DNA of 64,000 nt from Edwardsiella hoshinae NBRC 105699 = ATCC 33379 (GTDB lineage: Bacteria > Pseudomonadota > Gammaproteobacteria > Enterobacterales > Enterobacteriaceae). Within the stretch, counting starts at the first letter, position 1. Every line of letters starts with the position of its first letter. Below are positions 58,082 to 64,000 of this stretch, piece by piece. Made by a program: the position numbers and the translations under genes. The notes under the pieces are model-generated. The model did no database searches, was not told where the DNA came from, and saw only the letters and a list, made by a program, of their open reading frames with translations. Location of the stretch: contig NZ_BAUC01000021.1 in assembly GCF_000474215.1 (NCBI RefSeq), positions 98,174-162,173 of the forward strand. The letters are read 5' to 3'.

Positions 58082-58144
58082 GGACTCGAACCCGCGACCC
58101 CCTGCGTGACAGGCAGGTATTCTAACCAACTGAACTACCGCTCC
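58068..58144 (-). tRNA. aspV: tRNA-Asp (GTC), aspV position
   Basis: Read on the minus strand, a 77-base cloverleaf starts GGAGCGGTAGTTCAGTTGG, has anticodon GTC in CCTGCCTGTCACGCAGG, the T-loop GGTTCGAGTCC and an encoded CCA end. It is next to dnaQ, where E. coli has aspV. It is the integration target of the island. Confidence 0.97.
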
Positions 58145-58277
58145 GCGTTGTCCCCGTTGGGGGAACGAGGCGCATATTACGGGGCGAGCCGGGTGGCGTC
58201 AACCCTTTTTCTTCCTCCTCCTATCGTTCGCGCATATTTTGTACTTTGTGGCGATTTTTCAGTAAGTTTTAGCCTTA

Positions 58278-59009
58278 TCAGCTACGCCACAAGCAGCTGC
58301 CGCCCTTCTTCTGCACCAAATCTAGACGTTGCTCATGCGCAGCCAGTTCCGCTTCGCTGGCGTGCACTACCCGTAACCCCTGAGCTCCGCGCACCACCCG
58401 CCGGATCTCCGAGACCTGTACCTGCGTCGCATTATCGCCCTCACTGGCAAAGGCCAACGACGTCTGGCCGCCGGTCATGATCAGATAGACATCGGCCAGG
58501 ATCTGGGCATCGAGCAATGCCCCGTGTAGGGTTCGCTTGCTGTTATCGATCTCATAACGGTTGCACAGCGCATCCAGACTATTACGCTTACCGGGGAACA
58601 GGCGGCGCGCCATCACCAGACTGTCAGTAATCGTACAGAAGGTTTCCGTCTTAGGCAGATCGCGCGCGAGTTTAGCGAATTCGTAGTCCATAAAGCCGAT
58701 ATCGAACGGCGCATTATGGATCACCAGCTCTGCCCCCCGGATAAAATCGAGGAACTCATCGACAACATCGGCGAAACTGGGCTTGTCCAACAAGAAGTCA
58801 TCGCTGATGCCATGCACCGTAAACGCCTCCGGGTCGACCAGGCGATCCGGCTTGAGGTAGACGTGAAAGTTGCGGCCGGTCAGCCGACGGTTAATGACTT
58901 CGACAGCGCCGATCTCAATGATGCGGTGCCCTTCGTAATGAGCACCGACCTGGTTCATACCGGTGGTTTCCGTATCGAGGACAATTTGGCGGGCGATTGG
59001 GGTATTCAT
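58278..59009 (-). CDS. dnaQ: DNA polymerase III epsilon subunit (proofreading exonuclease)
   Basis: Removes mispaired bases during replication as part of the pol III core. Exo I is VLDTETTGMN with the two acidic ligands, Exo II is VIHNAPFDIGFMDYEF, and Exo III epsilon is HGALLDAQILADVYL with the catalytic histidine. The C-terminal part binds the alpha subunit. Its 243 residues match E. coli. It is divergent from rnhA with overlapping promoters in 67 bases, the classic enteric arrangement. Confidence 0.98.
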   Translation of the reverse strand: MNTPIARQIVLDTETTGMNQVGAHYEGHRIIEIGAVEVINRRLTGRNFHVYLKPDRLVDPEAFTVHGISDDFLLDKPSFADVVDEFLDFIRGAELVIHNAPFDIGFMDYEFAKLARDLPKTETFCTITDSLVMARRLFPGKRNSLDALCNRYEIDNSKRTLHGALLDAQILADVYLIMTGGQTSLAFASEGDNATQVQVSEIRRVVRGAQGLRVVHASEAELAAHEQRLDLVQKKGGSCLWRS

Positions 59010-59076
59010 TTTGCTGTGCTCATCGTGTCACTTTATGTCAGACTCACGGTTTTGATCAGGGAATAGTCTACCAGAG

Positions 59077-59547
59077 ATGTTAAAGCAGGTTGAGATTTTC
59101 ACCGATGGTTCCTGCCTGGGAAATCCGGGACCGGGCGGTTATGGCGCCATACTGCGCTACCGGCAGCATGAGAAGGCGCTCAGCGCCGGCTATCGTCTAA
59201 CGACCAACAACCGCATGGAGCTGCTGGCGGCGATCGTCGCACTGGAAGCGTTGACCAGCGACTGCCAGGTAAAGCTCTACAGCGATAGCCAATACGTGCG
59301 CCAAGGTATCACCCAATGGATCCATGGTTGGAAACGGCGTGGCTGGAAAACCGCAGACAAGAAACCGGTCAAAAATGTCGATCTGTGGCAACGATTAGAC
59401 CAAGCCATTCAATCGCATCAGGTTGAATGGATATGGGTTAAAGGCCACGCAGGCCATCCAGAAAACGAACGCTGCGATGAGCTAGCGCGCCAGGCCGCGG
59501 GTAAACCGACACGAGATGACGAGGGCTACCGCCCCGAAGGGGGCTAA
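59077..59547 (+). CDS. rnhA: Ribonuclease HI
   Basis: Cleaves RNA in RNA-DNA hybrids. The catalytic acids are visible in [41 protein letters not shown] and the late [12 protein letters not shown]. The basic handle ([20 protein letters not shown]) is present. 156 residues compare with 155 in E. coli. Its stop overlaps the yafS stop region on the opposite strand. Confidence 0.98.
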   Translation: MLKQVEIFTDGSCLGNPGPGGYGAILRYRQHEKALSAGYRLTTNNRMELLAAIVALEALTSDCQVKLYSDSQYVRQGITQWIHGWKRRGWKTADKKPVKNVDLWQRLDQAIQSHQVEWIWVKGHAGHPENERCDELARQAAGKPTRDDEGYRPEGG

Positions 59548-60266
59548 CCCGGACGCCGTAGGCTCTTCGCCGCGCCGCCCAAGGCCCGGCGAATCCCCGG
59601 ACGAGCGCGCAAAGCGCGCTGCGGCGTCAACGTCAACGGAATAGTGCGCTTACGCGCCACGATCAACATCAGACACCCCATCGCCGGGAAATGTTTACTC
59701 AGTAACGACATTGACGGCTGATGCCAGGGCAACACCTGAAAACGGGAAGCTTCCAACACCTCATAATTCAAGAGAGTCAACCAATCCATGATACGCCCCA
59801 TGCTAAACATGCGGCTATTGTAAGGGGGACGACGGCGTAATCCCGGCACCAACCGCCCTATTCCTAGCAGGCTGAAGGGACTGAATCCGCTGATGATCAG
59901 CCAACCGTCATCCACCAAGATCCGATCGACTTCGCGCAACACCTGATGTGGGTTAGTCGCATAACCCAGAGCATGTCCCAGTAGACAAGCATCCACCGAC
60001 TTAGCGGCGAAAGGTAAATGGGCTAAATCGGTGATGACCTGAAGATGCTCTCCCTGCGCGGCCACATTCACTTGATGTGATATGGTACAACGGTCTGTCG
60101 CTAGATCGGCGCTCAACGCCCCCAACTTTAGCAGATGGTAGCCAAATAGTTTCGGCCACCAGGGCGTCAGGCGTAACTCCAACGCGGCCCGGTAGTGCAT
60201 CCCCCAGGGGATACGCCGCCAGGTGAACGGTTCGCTAGATGAGGAGTTACTGAGTGCCGCTTTCAT
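59544..60266 (-). CDS. yafS: YafS, class I SAM-dependent methyltransferase-like protein
   Basis: A 240-residue protein like E. coli YafS. A SAM-binding fold is suggested by [20 protein letters not shown] and [20 protein letters not shown]. The substrate is unknown. The ATG at 60266 is preferred, aligned with the E. coli start; an earlier ATG would lie within the gloB ribosome-site region. Convergent with rnhA, with stops overlapping, and divergent from gloB. Confidence 0.88.
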   Translation of the reverse strand: MKAALSNSSSSEPFTWRRIPWGMHYRAALELRLTPWWPKLFGYHLLKLGALSADLATDRCTISHQVNVAAQGEHLQVITDLAHLPFAAKSVDACLLGHALGYATNPHQVLREVDRILVDDGWLIISGFSPFSLLGIGRLVPGLRRRPPYNSRMFSMGRIMDWLTLLNYEVLEASRFQVLPWHQPSMSLLSKHFPAMGCLMLIVARKRTIPLTLTPQRALRARPGIRRALGGAAKSLRRPG

Positions 60267-60297
60267 CGCCACCTCTGACTTTGGAGAAGATAACATC

Positions 60298-61053
60298 ATG
60301 GATCTTATCGGCCTTCCTGTCCTACAGGATAACTACATCTGGCTGCTAATCAATCCGCAACGTCAATGCCTGATCGTCGATCCGGGTATCGCTACACCGG
60401 TTTTACACTATTTGACAGAGAATCGGATAACCCCTAAAGCCATTCTGCTTACCCATCACCATAATGACCACGTTGGCGGCGTTGCAGAGATCGTTAAAGC
60501 CTACCCTGATATGCCGGTTTACGGCCCGGCAGAAACCCGCGAGGCGGGATGCACTCAGGTGGTGGCCGACAACGAGACATTATCTCTGCTCGGACTTCAG
60601 GTTACTGTCCTCGCCGTCCCTGGGCATACGCGAGGCCATGTGGCCTACTACAGCGCGCCCTACCTGTTTTGCGGCGATACCCTGTTTTCCGCCGGTTGCG
60701 GTCGCCTATTTGAGGGTACGCCACAGCAGATGTTTGACTCGTTGCAACGCATTTTGCAACTTCCCGATAACACATTGGTGTGTTGCGCACACGAATATAC
60801 CGAGTCAAATCTGCGGTTTGCACGCCATGTCTTACCACAAAACAGGCTAATAGAAACATATCAGCAACACGTAGCGGCGTTGCGGGCAAAACACCAACCT
60901 ACGGTGCCTACAACCCTACAGATTGAGAAGGAAATTAATCCTTTCTTACTCTGTTATGATGATGATTTGCAAAGGAATGTAGGTTTTCCTGCGCAACCTA
61001 ATGAGATTTGGCGAGTTTTTGCCTGTCTACGTGACATGAAAGACAGCTTTTAA
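60298..61053 (+). CDS. gloB: Hydroxyacylglutathione hydrolase (glyoxalase II)
   Basis: Hydrolyses S-lactoylglutathione in methylglyoxal detoxification. The metallo-beta-lactamase motif LTHHHNDHVGG and the later HTRGHVAYY and CAHEYTESN ligands are present. The ATG at 60298 gives 251 residues, as in E. coli. An in-frame start 25 codons upstream runs antisense through the yafS start and is rejected. mltD follows. Confidence 0.97.
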   Translation: MDLIGLPVLQDNYIWLLINPQRQCLIVDPGIATPVLHYLTENRITPKAILLTHHHNDHVGGVAEIVKAYPDMPVYGPAETREAGCTQVVADNETLSLLGLQVTVLAVPGHTRGHVAYYSAPYLFCGDTLFSAGCGRLFEGTPQQMFDSLQRILQLPDNTLVCCAHEYTESNLRFARHVLPQNRLIETYQQHVAALRAKHQPTVPTTLQIEKEINPFLLCYDDDLQRNVGFPAQPNEIWRVFACLRDMKDSF

Positions 61054-61122
61054 AGCTTTTTCTTGTGTTACGCGACCAAGCAAAGTATTATTGCTCGTCT
61101 TTTAATCACCAGTGACACACAC

Positions 61123-62502
61123 ATGAAGGCTAAAGCGATAATCTTCGCCTCTGTGTTGTTAGCAGGCTGCCACGGGGGTTCCCAGCCACAGCCAGAGCAA
61201 CATGCACAGAGTTTGTCTTCTGTCAGTCGAAGTGAAGCAGGACAGCCCTCGGCCGCACGAGCGACCTCCGCGCGATGGGGAAACACCAGTAGTACCATCG
61301 CGCAGGATGATTTATGGGGCTTCATTAGTGACGACATGAAGATGAAGGTTCCGGATAACTACCGGGTCCGTGAGCAAAGAAACAAGTACTTACGCAATAA
61401 GAGCTATCTCCACGATGTAACATTACGGGCAGAGCCGTACATGTACTGGATTGTCGAGCAGATTAAGAAACGTAATATGCCGATGGAACTGGTACTGCTA
61501 CCCATAGTGGAGAGCGCTTTTAATCCGCATGCAACGTCATCGGCCAATGCCGCCGGGCTATGGCAGATCGTGCCTCAAACGGGTCGTAATTACGGATTAA
61601 AACAAAATCAATGGTATGACGGTCGCCGAGACGTCGCCGCTTCAACCACGGCAGCGCTGGATATGATGCAGCGCATGAACAAAATGTTCGATGGTGACTG
61701 GCTGCTGACCCTCGCCGCCTTTAACAGCGGTGAAGGGCGTGTCATGCAAGCGATCAAGGCTAACAAGCGCAAAGGGCGTCCGACCGATTTCTGGTCGCTT
61801 TCGCTGCCGCGTGAAACGTCGGTGTATGTGCCGAAGGTGCTAGCGTTAAGCGACATCATCAAGCACAACCAACGCTATGGGATTAAGCTACCGAAGTCGA
61901 ACCAAGAGCGCGCCTTGGCACGCGTCGAGGTTGGTCAGCAGATTCAGCTCAGCCAAGCGGCCGAGATGGCGGGCATGTCGCTGACCAAACTGAAGTCGTT
62001 TAATTCAGGCTATAAACGTAACGTGACGGCTCCGCAAGGCCATGGTCCGCGTTACATCATGGTTCCCTTGGCGCATGTTGATCGTCTTAAGGACTCATTG
62101 GCCGAACGTGAAATCGCGGCGATTCAGCCCGATGTACAGTTGGCTGATAACCGTACGGCCACGACCTACAAGGTACGCAGTGGTGATACCATCTCAGGGA
62201 TCGCCCGCCGTTTGAACATGACACAACGGGCGCTGCTAAGCATGAATAATCTGCGTGGCAGCACGTTAAAGGCGGGGCAGACGCTGAAAGTATCTACCAA
62301 CGGTGGGGCGCGGATGCTGGCGGACAACACCATCACCTACAAGGTGCGTAAAGGTGACTCGCTCTCCAGTATTGCACGTCGTCATGGCGTCGAGCTTGAT
62401 GACGTAATGCGTTGGAATAGTAAGGTGAACGATAACGGCCAGATCCAGCCGGGCGACTTGCTGACTCTGTATGTGAAAGATAAACAAGACGGCAATAGCT
62501 AA
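61123..62502 (+). CDS. mltD: MltD, membrane-bound lytic murein transglycosylase D
   Basis: Cleaves peptidoglycan glycan strands. A lipoprotein signal with lipobox LLAGC is seen near residue 15. The SLT domain has the catalytic glutamate in LLPIVESAFNPHATSSANAA and GLWQIVPQTGR, and two LysM repeats (TYKVRSGDTISGIARRLNMT and TYKVRKGDSLSSIARRHGVE) bind the wall. The ATG at 61123 is used; 20 extra upstream codons lack a signal character. 459 residues. Confidence 0.96.
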   Translation: MKAKAIIFASVLLAGCHGGSQPQPEQHAQSLSSVSRSEAGQPSAARATSARWGNTSSTIAQDDLWGFISDDMKMKVPDNYRVREQRNKYLRNKSYLHDVTLRAEPYMYWIVEQIKKRNMPMELVLLPIVESAFNPHATSSANAAGLWQIVPQTGRNYGLKQNQWYDGRRDVAASTTAALDMMQRMNKMFDGDWLLTLAAFNSGEGRVMQAIKANKRKGRPTDFWSLSLPRETSVYVPKVLALSDIIKHNQRYGIKLPKSNQERALARVEVGQQIQLSQAAEMAGMSLTKLKSFNSGYKRNVTAPQGHGPRYIMVPLAHVDRLKDSLAEREIAAIQPDVQLADNRTATTYKVRSGDTISGIARRLNMTQRALLSMNNLRGSTLKAGQTLKVSTNGGARMLADNTITYKVRKGDSLSSIARRHGVELDDVMRWNSKVNDNGQIQPGDLLTLYVKDKQDGNS

Positions 62503-62521
62503 TCGCTGACGTCTTCGAGTA

Positions 62522-62552
62522 TAAAAAAAGCGCCCTCATGGCGCTTTTTTTA
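62522..62552. terminator. Bidirectional terminator between mltD and yafD
   Basis: Perfect A/T-flanked stem AAAAAAAGCGCC/GGCGCTTTTTTT, loop CTCAT-like, between two converging genes. It can serve both. Confidence 0.93.
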
Positions 62553-62557
62553 TACCG

Positions 62558-63343
62558 CTACTCGGGACGAAACTCGACCAATAGCGGGTTATGATCCGAT
62601 GCCTGAGTGACTAATACCGAGGCCTCGACTACGCCCAGTCCACGATAAAACACGAAGTCCAACGGCCGGCCAAAGGCGGTACGCCGCTGATCGTTAGTAA
62701 AATGTACCTCACGTAGATCCATGCCGCTGGCAAAGCGCCTCAGAGCATTCAGGCGGCGATTACTCCAGGCATTGAAATCCCCCGCCATGATCACCGGCCC
62801 CTTATGCAAGGCGATCTGCTCACCGATAGGATCTAACTGTTTGCTATACACCTCAACGCCCAGACTAAAATTCACCGCATGGATGTTGACCACCATCAGC
62901 AAACGCCCATCAAATAATGGATAAACCGTCACCAACGCCGACTTTGCCAGACGGATCAGCGGCTCTTTCTCACGTAATGGACAGCAATAGATCGGATGTG
63001 CCGCCGCCAGCGTCATAACGCCTGATGGGTGCTGCGGTAGGGAAAACGCCGGGACCTGATCGGCAGTCAGATAGTTACTGGTTGCGAAGCGCACCAATTC
63101 GGGCGTGGTCTGCGCCTCTTGCAGCAGCACTAACTGTGAGCGCCGCCCATATTCTCTCAACACCTTGAGCCAATCGGCGCGTTGCTGCTTGAAGATATTC
63201 CAGACCATTATGCGTAGGATATCGTCGCTCGGCAACGTATGCGTCGCCGTCACGGGTTGGCCAAGCTCATGAATGGCGCCGGGGAAAATGCGCATTGCCG
63301 GCATACCCGCCGTGTAGCGCATAGCAAAGTTCTTTTTGCGCAC
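62558..63343 (-). CDS. yafD: YafD, endonuclease/exonuclease/phosphatase-family protein
   Basis: A protein of about 261 residues of the EEP superfamily, like E. coli YafD. Active-site segments include [42 protein letters not shown] and [11 protein letters not shown]. The substrate is unknown. The start is set at GTG 63343 by alignment with the E. coli N-terminus ([15 protein letters not shown]); an in-frame ATG lies 19 codons upstream. Convergent with mltD. Confidence 0.9.
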   Translation of the reverse strand: MRKKNFAMRYTAGMPAMRIFPGAIHELGQPVTATHTLPSDDILRIMVWNIFKQQRADWLKVLREYGRRSQLVLLQEAQTTPELVRFATSNYLTADQVPAFSLPQHPSGVMTLAAAHPIYCCPLREKEPLIRLAKSALVTVYPLFDGRLLMVVNIHAVNFSLGVEVYSKQLDPIGEQIALHKGPVIMAGDFNAWSNRRLNALRRFASGMDLREVHFTNDQRRTAFGRPLDFVFYRGLGVVEASVLVTQASDHNPLLVEFRPE

Positions 63344-63644
63344 GTTTACCGCCTGTTGCTCAAAATACACCGTAGAGACGAGCCGGGATGGCGCACACAC
63401 TACGTAATCGTAACGAGTCTACTCTTCTGTTATAGGCATGCACAGCATGAAATACAATCGATATAGCAGCGAGACGCACGCAACACCTCAGCCAGGGAAA
63501 ATATAGAGATAGCCTACCCCACCATAAAGACAGAGTGGCAGTGTAGGTCCGGATTGGCACTGCCCATACCCTGCCCCAAATCCTGCTCCAGACAAAAACA
63601 GAATTCCAGCATGATAAACACGTCCCTGAACGGAGGTAGTGCTA
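63344..63644. other. Region between yafD and the IS remnant
   Basis: About 300 bases with no gene seen. It should contain the yafD promoter and leader. An alternative longer yafD start at 63400 lies inside it. Confidence 0.4.
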
Positions 63645-63854
63645 ATGAAAAAGTCACGATACACCAAAGAGCAAATTATCTTTGCGCTGAAGCCGACGGA
63701 GCTGGATACATCCGAGCCGGATGTCTACCACAAGCAGAGTATCTCCGACGCCATGTTTTACACATGGCTAAAGAGGACAGAATCTGCGTTCGACAGAGGC
63801 GGCAGGGAGGCTGGCGTGCAGACGTCCTTTCCCGTAGCCACTGAAAACCGATAA
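63645..63854 (+). pseudogene. Decayed IS3-family transposase orfA
   Basis: MKKSRYTKEQIIFALK matches the start of the OrfA helix-turn-helix of IS3-family elements of the IS407/IS2 type. Similarity continues as DVYHKQSISDAMFYTWLK and then fails (the frame reads on to a stop at 63854 without the expected leucine zipper). No orfB and no clear inverted-repeat ends are seen. It is an inert scar. Confidence 0.7.
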
Positions 63855-63865
63855 TGATTCTGAAG

Positions 63866-63948
63866 TATTGGATAGGTGAATGTATGAAAGACGGATGAGC
63901 ATCGACAGCTCACTTCATTCGGTAGATTTTATGCTCGCCTATCCAATA
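63866..63948. repeat. Long-spaced inverted repeat
   Basis: TATTGGATAGG (63866-63876) is repeated in inverse orientation as CCTATCCAATA (63938-63948), with smaller GAATG/CATTC pairing inside. It could fold into a hairpin about 80 bases long. Meaning unknown. Confidence 0.4.
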
Positions 63949-63965
63949 TCCATAGGATAGCAATG

Positions 63966-63999
63966 AAAAAAGGCCCATGTTAATAAATAACATGGGCCT
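63966..63999 (-). terminator. Terminator of a minus-strand transcript entering from the right
   Basis: Stem AGGCCCATGTTA/TAACATGGGCCT with an ATAAA loop and a minus-strand T-run. It closely resembles the tRNA-Asp terminator at 58028-58060. In E. coli gene order an rRNA operon ending in aspU lies here, so it may end such an operon beyond the window. Confidence 0.75.
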
Positions 64000-64000
64000 C

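Overview
This window looks like a chromosome segment of a gamma-proteobacterium of the order Enterobacterales. The gene sets nrfABCD, der-bamB-yfgM-hisS-ispG-rodZ-pilW-rlmN-ndk, sseB-pepB, iscRSUA-hscBA-fdx-iscX, trmJ-suhB-csiE-glyA-hmp and aspV-dnaQ-rnhA-yafS-gloB-mltD-yafD all follow enteric order, but they are stitched together differently from Escherichia coli K-12. The combination and the fairly high G+C of the core genes suggest an Edwardsiella-like member of the Hafniaceae. That assignment is an inference from memory, not from a search.

Region 1 (1-29,310) is core chromosome, almost all on the minus strand. It holds periplasmic nitrite ammonification (nrfABCD, nrfD cut by the window edge), a zinc-ribbon protein and an AEC carrier. 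Next comes a housekeeping run for ribosome assembly, outer-membrane assembly, isoprenoid synthesis, cell shape and rRNA methylation, followed by the complete Isc iron-sulfur assembly operon. Three IscR-type boxes precede iscR. trmJ, suhB, csiE and glyA follow, with hmp at the end; a PurR-like box lies between glyA and hmp and an NsrR-like operator lies just before hmp.

Region 2 (29,315-58,081) is a 28.8-kb integrated island of the CP4-57/P4 type. It is bounded by 20-bp direct repeats made from the 3' end of tRNA-Asp, and a pair of ATGGCATAC repeats near each end is a candidate for integrase arm sites. From left to right it carries a tyrosine integrase; a small Cys-His-Asp protein; a replication/regulation block (Gp2/YfjJ-like HUH protein, DUF3987 protein, AlpA); a 616-codon gene of unknown function followed by a 44-bp perfect palindrome; decayed gene scraps; a large minus-strand operon (HTH protein, SNF2-type helicase, DUF4391 protein, type III Mod, type III Res, ruined AAA ATPase); scars of a group II intron and a second Gp2 gene; and a CP4-57-like tail. 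The tail holds a YfjP GTPase, a WYL regulator, a cluster of exported proteins, DUF905, DUF932, an ArdB/KlcA antirestriction protein, RadC/YfjY, DUF987, a YeeU/CbtA toxin-antitoxin pair, DUF5983, DUF957 and a frameshifted DUF4942 gene.

Region 3 (58,028-64,000) returns to core chromosome: tRNA-Asp (aspV position), dnaQ, rnhA, yafS, gloB, mltD, yafD, a decayed IS3-family orfA and a minus-strand terminator. By analogy with E. coli gene order, that terminator may belong to an aspU tRNA at the end of an rRNA operon just beyond the window.

The best candidate for an under-described system is the helicase-DUF4391-Mod-Res(-AAA) operon at 37.6-47.2 kb. The 616-codon orphan with its palindrome and the exported-protein cluster are also of interest.
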